The notes below the pieces were generated by a model that saw only the letters and a list, made by a program, of their open reading frames with translations, made no database searches and was not told the origin of the DNA. Position numbers and translations under genes: made by a program. Shown here piece by piece: positions 1 to 6,486 of a stretch of DNA of 14,645 nt (position 1 is the first letter of the stretch; the number at the start of each line of letters is the position of its first letter). The stretch comes from an uncultured Actinoplanes sp. (GTDB lineage: Bacteria > Actinomycetota > Actinomycetes > Mycobacteriales > Micromonosporaceae), in the NCBI GenBank assembly GCA_934667465.1, contig CAKUMG010000050.1:1-14645 (forward strand), written 5' to 3'.

Positions 1-391
1 TCACGGCGGACCAGGCCTCGTCCAGCCACAGCCCACCTTGCGCGGCGGCGATGCGCAGCGCGAGGCCGAGCGCGGCTTCCGTCGCGCCCAGGAGGTTCAG
101 CGCGGTGCGGCGCGCCCGCAGCGCGACGAGGCGGTCGGCTTCCGCTGCGAGAAATGCCGCCGTACGCCGGTACGCGCGCAGGTTCGCGTCGGTGTGCGCG
201 AGCGCTTGCGCATAGCGTTCCCGGGCGTCGAGCATCGCCTCGCCGGGGATGGCCGCGCCGAAGACGACGCCGTGGGCGTGCAGGGTCGCGGCCCGGTCGG
301 CGGCGGAGGCGAAGCCGGTGTCCGCGTCCGCGCGCAGGGACGCGGCGACGGCGGTGACGCCCTCGGTCTCGATACGCACACCGTCGGCCAT
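1..391 (-). CDS. EspC/WXG100-like type VII secretion-type helical protein (partial, C-terminus cut by window edge)
   Basis: The frame is open for 130 codons from an ATG at 389-391 to the left edge, so the 3' end is missing. The start is supported by GGGAGG six bases upstream on the minus strand. The product begins MADGVRIETEGVTAV and is almost entirely Ala-rich amphipathic helix. A first helix (about 10-38) is followed by a turn with HGVVFGAAIPGEA (about 40-52), then a long helix (about 53-95) and further Ala/Leu-rich sequence. A helix, a turn near 'GVVFG', then a second helix ending in repeated Ala/Arg/Leu resembles the EspC-like (DUF2580) ESX proteins, which are about 100 aa and may be type VII secretion substrates or partners. 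The protein is already longer than that, so a C-terminal extension exists. There is no signal peptide or membrane segment. Family assignment rests on pattern, not a search. It is transcribed divergently from the HPF-like gene. Confidence 0.55.
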   Translation of the reverse strand, partial: MADGVRIETEGVTAVAASLRADADTGFASAADRAATLHAHGVVFGAAIPGEAMLDARERYAQALAHTDANLRAYRRTAAFLAAEADRLVALRARRTALNLLGATEAALGLALRIAAAQGGLWLDEAWSAV

Positions 392-576
392 GGCTGCCTC
401 CCGATACCAGTGGACTCGATGGGAACACGGATGCGGGAGCGGAACTGTTCAATGTTTCACCCACCGGTGACAAAAGCCGGGGTGCGGCCGGCGAAACTGC
501 GGCCCCGGAGGTGGATTTTCCGGCCGCGGCGGGTACGGAGTGATCAATCGTTCCCCCAGCGAAAGGGAGAATCGCA
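392..576. other. Divergent intergenic region between the EspC-like and HPF-like genes
   Basis: This 185-bp region must hold the promoters of both flanking genes. It is locally less GC-rich around 440-475 (GTTCAATGTTTCAC and ACAAAAGCC). A TTGAAC can be read on the minus strand near 448-453, but no matching -10 hexamer lies at normal spacing. No confident promoter or operator is called. The ribosome binding sites (GGGAGG for the left gene, GAAAGGGAG at 561-569 for the right) are clear. Confidence 0.4.
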
Positions 577-966
577 ATGAGCGTCGCGACAGACCCGGCG
601 ACCGTGGAGCAGTGCCTGCGTGCTGGTGCCGGTTTCTCGCAGGGCGACCGCAACTGGATCGCGGAGCAGTTCGTGACCCTGGATGCGCGCCTGGCGGGAT
701 TCCCTGCCGAGTCCACGGAGCTGGAGGTCTCGGTCAAGGATCGGGCCGCCCCGGGGCAGAAGGTGACCCTGGAGTGCTGGATCGCCGGCCGGAACAAGAT
801 CGTCACCACGTCGCTCGAGGAGGATCTGCACGCCGCCCTCAACGACGTCCGCGACGACCTGCGGCGCAAGCTGGCCGACTCGAAGACGAAGCAGGAGCCG
901 CGGCACAACCGCCACCTGCGCACCCCGCTGTCGGAGCTGCCGACAGACCCGGAACCAGAGGCCTGA
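577..966 (+). CDS. Short HPF/RaiA-like (sigma-54 modulation) ribosome-associated protein
   Basis: This is a 129-aa cytosolic protein. ATG 577 is chosen because GAAAGGGAG sits seven bases upstream. From about residue 24 it follows the HPF/RaiA pattern: a helix (NWIAEQFVTLDARLAGF), strand (STELEVSVKDR), strand (QKVTLECWIAG), strand (KIVTTSLE) and a long charged helix (EDLHAALNDVRDDLRRKLA). It then has a basic tail (PRHNRHLR) and an acidic end. Family members bind the 30S subunit and idle ribosomes in stationary phase or stress. This one lacks the C-terminal dimerisation domain of long HPF, and its first 20 residues do not obviously form the usual first strand. It could be a diverged paralogue not acting on ribosomes. 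It is monocistronic, with a strong terminator right behind it. Confidence 0.7.
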   Translation: MSVATDPATVEQCLRAGAGFSQGDRNWIAEQFVTLDARLAGFPAESTELEVSVKDRAAPGQKVTLECWIAGRNKIVTTSLEEDLHAALNDVRDDLRRKLADSKTKQEPRHNRHLRTPLSELPTDPEPEA

Positions 967-973
967 CGTGTAC

Positions 974-1006
974 GGGCACCTCCGCGCACAATCCGCGGAG
1001 GTGCCC
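974..1006 (+). terminator. Perfect 13-bp terminator-type hairpin after the HPF-like gene
   Basis: The left arm GGGCACCTCCGCG (974-986) and right arm CGCGGAGGTGCCC (994-1006) are exact reverse complements, separated by the 7-nt loop CACAATC. It begins eight bases after the TGA at 964-966. No U-tract follows, as is common for actinobacterial hairpin terminators. Being symmetrical, it could also stop transcripts of the convergent phosphoesterase gene. Its right arm is also the beginning of the 32-bp repeat array. Confidence 0.8.
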
Positions 1007-1155
1007 GGAGCACCACCCGCCAAGAAGCGGAAGTTCCCGGAGCACCACCCGCCAAGAAGCGGAAGTGCCCAGAGCAGCGCTCGGCACGAAGCGGAAGTTC
1101 CCGGAGCAGCACCCTGCGAGAAGCGGAGGTGCCCCGAGCAGCCACCCGCCGCGAA
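995..1155. repeat. Five tandem repeats of about 32 bp between convergent genes
   Basis: Units start at 995, 1027, 1059, 1091 and 1123. They are 32, 32, 32, 32 and 33 bp long, and a truncated sixth (GCGGGG) starts at 1156. Each begins GCGGA(A/G)GT(T/G)CCC(G/C/A)GAGCA, continues with a C-rich middle, and ends in AGAA or CGAA. Units 1 and 5 start with the same GCGGAGGTGCCC as the right arm of the terminator hairpin. Units 2 and 4 carry GTTCCC at that place and unit 3 has GTGCCC. The period is not a multiple of three and the array fills the 195-bp gap between the two stop codons, so it is very probably non-coding. There are no spacers, so it is not CRISPR. Confidence 0.9.
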
Positions 1156-1161
1156 GCGGGG

Positions 1162-2439
1162 TCAGTGGCAGTCGGCCTTGCCCGCGTCCTCGGTCGGGGT
1201 GGACCCCTCGAGCACGTGGAAGGCCCAGCTGTACGAGTCCGGGGCGAGCTTCAGCTCCAGCACCCCGTGATGGTCGTAGTCGGCGAACTCGCTCGCCGGT
1301 GTGCCCCTCCCGGCGACCACGTCGCCGTTGGCGTCCCGGTCGGTGGCCGCCGAGGGGCGGTAGTGCGCCTGACCACCCGTGCCCACGATGAACTGCCGCA
1401 CGCCCTTGGCGTCGGTCTTCCCGTCCGGGTCGAGCGGGCCGAACCGCTCGTAGTGGGCGTCGTGACCGGAGAGCACGAGATCGACGCCGTGGTCGTAGAG
1501 CGTCCGGTAGAGGTCGGCCGTCCGCGGGTCGTTGCCGGCGATCCCGGTGGACCAGCGCGGATGATGCCAGGCCGCGACGATACACATGCGATTGTTGGCC
1601 TTCAGGTCCTGATCGAGCCAGGCCTGTTGCGGTGAGCCGGTGCCGCAGCCGCCGGCGACCGCCGCGCAGTTGGAGTTGAGCACGACCAGGTGCCACCGGC
1701 CGATCTCCTGGGACCAGTAGCCGCGCGGGTCGCGGATGAGGTTCCCGAAGTAGGCGGTGAACGTGTTGGCATCCTGCACCTTGTACTCCTGGTTCCCGAA
1801 GACAGGGACCGTACGGTTGTAGAGCCGCCCGTAGCTCTGCTGGTAGACGCTGCGGTACGCGGCCGCCTTCGGCAGCTCGTACTGGAAGTCGCCGAGCCCC
1901 AGGAAGACGGCCGGGTCCATCGCGACCGCAAGGTCGGAGACGGCCTGGTGCCGGCAGTTGTCGCCCTTGTCCCGCGCGGTGTTGGCGAAGTTCGGGTCCG
2001 CGGGGTCACAGACCATGTCCCCCACCGCGGCGACCCGCACGGTGCCGGGCCCGGTCGTGCACCGGCTGAGCAGCCACAGCACGACCAGCAGGATCACCAG
2101 CAGCGCCGCGATCAGCCCGACGGCCCGCCGCCGTGACATCCGCAGCCGCGACGCCCGCGAAGCAGCCCCCGGCCCGCCGACGCCCGGCTCGGAGACGACG
2201 GAGACGACGGCCGTCGGAGGAGCACCCGAGGCTGCAGAACCACCAAAGCCCGCAGCAGCACCAGCGATGCCGGAAGCACGGGAGCCTGCAAGCGCACCAG
2301 CGGTGCCGGAAGCACGGGAGCCTCCTGCAGCACCAGCCGGACCAGAAGCACGTGAGCCCGCGGAGGCATCGGACGCGGCAGAAGCCTCGGACGCACCAGA
2401 AGCCGAGCCCGGAGCCGGAAAAGAAAGGTCCCCCGTCAT
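1162..2439 (-). CDS. Membrane-anchored metallophosphoesterase with altered active-site motifs
   Basis: The product is 425 aa. Residues 1-100 are Ser/Ala/Gly-rich and include three 12-residue repeats (28-63). MSRRR precedes a membrane segment at about 105-124, and residues 130-425 form an exported calcineurin-like phosphoesterase domain of the actinobacterial purple acid phosphatase-like type. Recognisable motifs are GDMVC (140-144), GDFQYE (183-188), GNQEY (215-219), WHHPRW (291-296) and GHDAHYER (325-332). In this superfamily the usual forms are GNH(D/E), whose His is the general acid, and GHxH. Here they read GNQE and GHDA, so two key His positions are changed and activity may be lost or altered. 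ATG 2439 overlaps the stop of the upstream AftD-like gene (ATGA) and has GGAGGGGG five bases before it, which favours it over the internal Met101. The phosphatase-like fold is secure; the substrate is unknown. Confidence 0.85.
   Translation of the reverse strand: MTGDLSFPAPGSASGASEASAASDASAGSRASGPAGAAGGSRASGTAGALAGSRASGIAGAAAGFGGSAASGAPPTAVVSVVSEPGVGGPGAASRASRLRMSRRRAVGLIAALLVILLVVLWLLSRCTTGPGTVRVAAVGDMVCDPADPNFANTARDKGDNCRHQAVSDLAVAMDPAVFLGLGDFQYELPKAAAYRSVYQQSYGRLYNRTVPVFGNQEYKVQDANTFTAYFGNLIRDPRGYWSQEIGRWHLVVLNSNCAAVAGGCGTGSPQQAWLDQDLKANNRMCIVAAWHHPRWSTGIAGNDPRTADLYRTLYDHGVDLVLSGHDAHYERFGPLDPDGKTDAKGVRQFIVGTGGQAHYRPSAATDRDANGDVVAGRGTPASEFADYDHHGVLELKLAPDSYSWAFHVLEGSTPTEDAGKADCH
2251..2358 (-). 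repeat. Three in-frame 36-bp repeats (12 aa each) in the phosphoesterase N-terminus
   Basis: Residues 28-39, 40-51 and 52-63 read GSRASGPAGAAG, GSRASGTAGALA and GSRASGIAGAAA. The region lies before the membrane segment, so it would be a flexible cytoplasmic tail if the membrane segment is a signal anchor. The preceding residues 11-27 are a less regular Ser/Ala/Gly continuation of the same composition. Confidence 0.85.
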
Positions 2440-5400
2440 ACCGGCCCCCTCCGCGAGACCCGCAGCTGCCGCCGCGCCCAGAGCCGCCGCCGCACGAGCT
2501 GCGTAACGTCACACAACCGCCGCCGCAAGGCAAGACGCAGCCGCCGTACGGGACGCGGCCGCTCACCCCACAGCACCACGACCCGCCCGCGCCGCCGATG
2601 CTGCACCTCCCACAGCTCCGGCCGCCCCGCCGGCAGCCGGGTCAGGTACATGAACGCCAGCGACGCCACGATGGTCACCGGGAATGCGTACAGGGCGTAC
2701 CGGGAGATCCTGGCGGGTGTGTAGCGCATGGTGAACTCGCCGCCCGCGGGCAGCAGCCAGCCGTTCATGTAGCCCTGCAACGTCACCTTCTCGGCACCGT
2801 CGATGCCGGTGAGGATCCAGCCGGGCGCCGCGTTCTCGGCGAGGGCGACCGCGGTCGGGCCGCTGCTGACGACCGTACCGGCGAACTGGGTGGGGTTGTC
2901 CTTGCGCCAGTCAACGGTGGCGACCGCGGGCGGTGCCGAGGGCTGGCGGACCATGACGATCGCGGACGGTGTGGAGAGCGGGCGCAGCTTGACCTTGCGG
3001 TATTCGACCTGGGACTGCTCCTGGCCCTTGAGGTCGCGCAGGCCGTAGAGGTAGACCCGGGTCTCGACGGCGTTCGGGTCGGGCGGGACGAGCGCCTCGT
3101 AGCTGGTCCACCCGTCCCACATGGCGACCGACGGCATCGTGCGGCACAGGTCGGGGCCGCGCAGGAAGTAGCAGAACTTCGGGTTACGCAGGGCTACGCT
3201 GCGTGCCTCCATCGACATCTCGTAGAGCGACGACGCCCCGACGTCGGCCTGGGCGCCGATGCAGGCGAGGTGGCGCACGGCCTTGAGCGTGAACGTGGTC
3301 TCGCCGTCCGCCCCGACCGCGGACTCCGTCTCCAGGCCGGCCTCGTCGGCGGTCTCGTCGTCGTAGCGGAAGCAGTCCTCGAGCGGCTCGAACGGCGACA
3401 GCACCGAGCCGGACAGCCCGCCGTCGACACGCAGCTCGTGCTTGCCCGCGGTCAGGTCGACGGTCACGTCGGCGATCGGCTGCGGCCACACGACCTGCGT
3501 CTCGGTAGCCTGCAGGCTCTCGATCGTGAGCCCGCGGTACTCGGTGACCGTGGGCTTCGAGAACCGCTCGCCGCCGTCCGCGTGCAGGATCACCTGGAGG
3601 TCGCCGGCGAGCCCGTCGAGGGTGAGGATCCGCTCGTAGGAGGCCCACTCGTCGTCGAGCTTGGGCCGCGGCGCGAGCTCGCAGCCGGCCGAGCCCTCCT
3701 GGAAGATGCAGATCTGCGGGCGTACGCCGGCGACGTGCCGGTACTGCAGGCGGATCCGATAAGTCTGCCCGGGCTGCGCGTCCTTGACCACGACCTTCGT
3801 GCACGCCGCGTGGTCGGCGGCGCCGAGGCGGATGGTCTCCTGCCCGTCGGTGACGGTGCGCTTCTCGGTGAGCCCGAGCAGCGCCGGCGGGCGCGGCTCG
3901 TAGTTGTTGCAGTCGAAGACCGGGAAATAGTCCGACACGGGTACGGGTTCCGCGGCGGCCGTGTACATCGTGAGGTCGGCGGCGGACCCCACGGGCAGCG
4001 ACGTCGCGGGCGCATCCTTGTCCCACCCGTCCAGCGAGACGATCCGGCTGCCCGCCTGCACGGCTTCGATCGTCCTGCCCGCGGGCAGCGGCACGATCAG
4101 GTCGGGCCGCCGCGACACCACCCTGCCGTCGATCTTGACCACGGTCGGGTCGCGCAGCACCAGACGGCCGCGGGCACGGTCCACGATCGGCGTGAGCACC
4201 GAGGCGGCGCGGGCGCGCTGGGCGAGTGTGTAACGTCCCGCAGCCGTGTCGATCGTGGTGACCGGTGAGCCCTCGTCGACCGGGGGTACGGGCCAGTGCA
4301 CGACGTCGGGGGTGACCGCGGTGTCGGTGTCCACCTGCGGGCTCGTTGCGAGCGGCGCGGTGTCGGGGCGCGCGGCGATGCCCGTGCGGGTGCCGACGGT
4401 TCCGATGACCGCGGCGCCCGCGTCGGCGCGGGCGGGGACGTCGAGAATGCGGTCGTACGTGCGTACGGTGGGGGAAGTGCCGCCGTTGAACTTCCACAGC
4501 TGCAGCGTGCCGTCCAGATCCAGCGTCGCGCCCGGGACCCGGGCCATCGCGGCGGAGAGCACCCGGTCGTCGGCGAAGTAGCGGTTGGGCAGGCCCCGGA
4601 CCAGGTCGTGCCGGATGATGACGCTGCTGACGCCGAGCGCCTCCAGCAGCCGGGGCACGGGCGCCAGGTCGCCGGAGACGAGCGCGGTCTCGATCGCCTG
4701 CACGTCGGAGTTGAAGCCGGGCACGTCGCCGAAGTAGCCGTCCGGCTTGCGCTGCACGACGGGATGCTGGATGAGCAGGTTCGCGATCGTGTCCACGCCG
4801 AAGAAACCCCAGGTCGTGGGCATCTGGTAATAGTCGTCGAGGGGCAGCACCAGCACCTTGCCGGGCCGCGGGTCGGCGTCGATGCGCTCGGCGACCTCCC
4901 ACCAGTAGTCGGCGACGCGCACGTGCGTGGAGGGCTGCGTCGGGCGCTCGTCGGGCATGACCGCCCCGGTGTAGAGCGGCCACGGATAGGCGAGCACCAG
5001 CACGACGGGCACGGCGGCGCCGGTGTAGGCCAGGCGCTTGGACCAGGTCGGCGCGGTGAAGCGCGCCTTGAGGATGCCGAGCATGCCCTCGACGCCGATC
5101 GCGAGCATGACGCCGAAGAACGACACGAGCAGCTGCCCGAGCTTGCTCATGGGTTCGCGGAAGAGCCAGAAGCCGGGCGCGTACGTGTAGAGGAACAAGT
5201 TGACCTGGTTGAACGGCGGCCGCAGCCCCTTGGCCAGGAAGACGAAGATCAGGATCAGGACCATCAGCCCGAGCGCGAGCCGCCGCAGCCGGCGCGGGGC
5301 GAGCAGCGGCGCGAGGAACACGCACGCCGGCAGCAGGTAGCGGATCCAGATCCACCACGGCTGGTCGAGCGCCTCGGCGAACGGCAGGTACTGCGGCCGG

Positions 5401-6251
5401 AACCACGCCCAGTTGGCGACCATCGTGAGGATGTTCGGCGGCAGGTTGTTGACCTGCGACCAGGACCAGTTCGTGGGGTCGGTGAACGTGGCGTTCGCGG
5501 TCGCGCCGCCCCCGCCGAGATACTGGTTGGCCAGCGGCAGGAGCCACCACAGGTTGAGGCCGATCGCCCAGGGGACGGCCCGGATGAACCAGACGAGAAG
5601 TCGCTTTGCTCCCTGTTTACCGATAACCAGGGCGGCGAGCAGCGGCGTGCCGGCCACCGCCCAGGCGTAGGCGACCAGCAGCATCGGCGGGTTGAAGCTC
5701 AGGAAAGACGTGGGGATCAGCGCGAAGCCCGCGATCGGTGCGGGCACCCGGCGCCCGAGCGCGACCCGCATCGCCACGCCGGTGATGAACGCGACCGACC
5801 CCACCGAGATGATGTTGAGCGGGTTGGGCAGCCGGGTCAGGAAGAAGCCGTTGAGCAGGCCGAACGCACCCGCGGCGACGATGGCGGCCTCGTGCTTGAC
5901 GAAGGCACCCGCCAGGTACGCGATGCCGAAGCCCACCAGCCCGTAGATGCACGTGTAGAACATCCACTGCGCGGAGTACTCGGTGAGCCCCAGCTGGTGA
6001 CAGATCCAGATCAGGATGTACTCGAGCCAGCGGCACATCGTGTAGCCGGCCGAGCCGGCGCCGGTGGTCTGGTGGTTCCAGGCCCAGAGCACCTCGGGCA
6101 GCCAGCCACGCCGGATGAAGGCGCCCATGTCGCCGGTGGCGATGAACGTGCCGGTCCGGAACCAGCGGCTCACGATCACCGCGTCCAGCGCGAGCACGAT
6201 CAGATACGGGCGCGCGGCCAGGAACGAGGCCCGGGAGAACATGCGAGGCAC
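2436..6251 (-). CDS. Large AftD-like (arabinofuranosyltransferase-type GT-C) membrane protein with duplicated four-Cys modules
   Basis: The product is 1271 aa. About ten to eleven hydrophobic segments lie within residues 12-425, followed by a large extracytoplasmic part (about 430-1180), one last membrane segment (about 1183-1203) and an Arg-rich cytoplasmic tail. The early loop IATGDMGAF (Asp41) is where GT-C enzymes carry a catalytic acid. FREPMSKLGQL (364-374) resembles the R-x-P-x-K region of AftD-type proteins. This layout matches actinobacterial AftD/DUF3367 arabinofuranosyltransferases, which use polyprenyl-phosphate-linked sugar. Two related modules (about 776-910 and 955-1090) each hold four Cys at equal spacing (781/817/848/857 and 960/997/1027/1036) and look like carbohydrate-binding domains. 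The start GTG 6251 has AGGGG and GGAGGG upstream; ATG 6242 is an alternative. Its stop overlaps the phosphoesterase start. The sugar and exact reaction are inferred; another GT-C glycosyltransferase is possible. Confidence 0.7.
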   Translation of the reverse strand: MPRMFSRASFLAARPYLIVLALDAVIVSRWFRTGTFIATGDMGAFIRRGWLPEVLWAWNHQTTGAGSAGYTMCRWLEYILIWICHQLGLTEYSAQWMFYTCIYGLVGFGIAYLAGAFVKHEAAIVAAGAFGLLNGFFLTRLPNPLNIISVGSVAFITGVAMRVALGRRVPAPIAGFALIPTSFLSFNPPMLLVAYAWAVAGTPLLAALVIGKQGAKRLLVWFIRAVPWAIGLNLWWLLPLANQYLGGGGATANATFTDPTNWSWSQVNNLPPNILTMVANWAWFRPQYLPFAEALDQPWWIWIRYLLPACVFLAPLLAPRRLRRLALGLMVLILIFVFLAKGLRPPFNQVNLFLYTYAPGFWLFREPMSKLGQLLVSFFGVMLAIGVEGMLGILKARFTAPTWSKRLAYTGAAVPVVLVLAYPWPLYTGAVMPDERPTQPSTHVRVADYWWEVAERIDADPRPGKVLVLPLDDYYQMPTTWGFFGVDTIANLLIQHPVVQRKPDGYFGDVPGFNSDVQAIETALVSGDLAPVPRLLEALGVSSVIIRHDLVRGLPNRYFADDRVLSAAMARVPGATLDLDGTLQLWKFNGGTSPTVRTYDRILDVPARADAGAAVIGTVGTRTGIAARPDTAPLATSPQVDTDTAVTPDVVHWPVPPVDEGSPVTTIDTAAGRYTLAQRARAASVLTPIVDRARGRLVLRDPTVVKIDGRVVSRRPDLIVPLPAGRTIEAVQAGSRIVSLDGWDKDAPATSLPVGSAADLTMYTAAAEPVPVSDYFPVFDCNNYEPRPPALLGLTEKRTVTDGQETIRLGAADHAACTKVVVKDAQPGQTYRIRLQYRHVAGVRPQICIFQEGSAGCELAPRPKLDDEWASYERILTLDGLAGDLQVILHADGGERFSKPTVTEYRGLTIESLQATETQVVWPQPIADVTVDLTAGKHELRVDGGLSGSVLSPFEPLEDCFRYDDETADEAGLETESAVGADGETTFTLKAVRHLACIGAQADVGASSLYEMSMEARSVALRNPKFCYFLRGPDLCRTMPSVAMWDGWTSYEALVPPDPNAVETRVYLYGLRDLKGQEQSQVEYRKVKLRPLSTPSAIVMVRQPSAPPAVATVDWRKDNPTQFAGTVVSSGPTAVALAENAAPGWILTGIDGAEKVTLQGYMNGWLLPAGGEFTMRYTPARISRYALYAFPVTIVASLAFMYLTRLPAGRPELWEVQHRRRGRVVVLWGERPRPVRRLRLALRRRLCDVTQLVRRRLWARRQLRVSRRGPV

Positions 6252-6429
6252 GCGACCCCTGCCCTCCCTCCGCGCCCTGTTCCGGCTCGTTCACGACCTT
6301 CCTGGGGCGGCGCCCGAGCGTTCTCCGCCGTCCTGAGTCCCATCGGCGCACCGCGCGGTTTCCTTACCGGGGCCTTGGCTGGCCTTGAGGAACGCTTGAA
6401 ACAGCGCCCGTAGAGTTCTGTGTGTAAGG
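6252..6429. other. Intergenic leader of the AftD-like operon
   Basis: This stretch separates the terminator of the beta-helix operon from the start of the AftD-like gene and should contain that operon's promoter on the minus strand. I see no convincing -35/-10 pair. It contains the left arm of a 9-bp inverted repeat, TTTCCTTAC (6359-6367), matched by GTAAGGAAA (6424-6432), which could be an operator or chance. Confidence 0.3.
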
Positions 6430-6463
6430 AAAAACCGACCGGCCCCGAGAAGGGGCCGGCCGG
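6430..6463 (-). terminator. Rho-independent terminator of the acyltransferase/beta-helix operon
   Basis: On the minus strand a 12-position stem (6452-6463 pairing with 6435-6446, one G-U pair at 6460/6438) closes a TTCTC loop. It is followed by TTTTT (complement of 6430-6434). It lies 23 bases past the TGA at 6487-6489, after an A/T-rich stretch (6475-6487). A canonical stem plus U-tract is unusual enough in this GC-rich DNA to be trusted. Confidence 0.92.
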
Positions 6464-6486
6464 CGGGAGACACAGAAAAATAAAAA

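Noticed and set aside
421..460. Possible SigH/SigR-type promoter (GGGAAC ... GTT) before the HPF-like gene
   Set aside because: The spacing is about 20 bases instead of the usual 18 and the match is partial.
995..1155. CRISPR array (32-bp repeats)
   Set aside because: The units are head-to-tail with no unique spacers and no cas genes are present.
2133..4268. Long plus-strand open frame (711 codons) opposite the AftD-like gene
   Set aside because: Composition is Arg/Val/Gly-rich without any domain pattern. It is the antisense of a well-supported membrane protein in GC-rich DNA.
4296..6413. Long plus-strand open frame (705 codons)
   Set aside because: Same reason: His/Arg/Gln-rich antisense shadow of the AftD-like gene.
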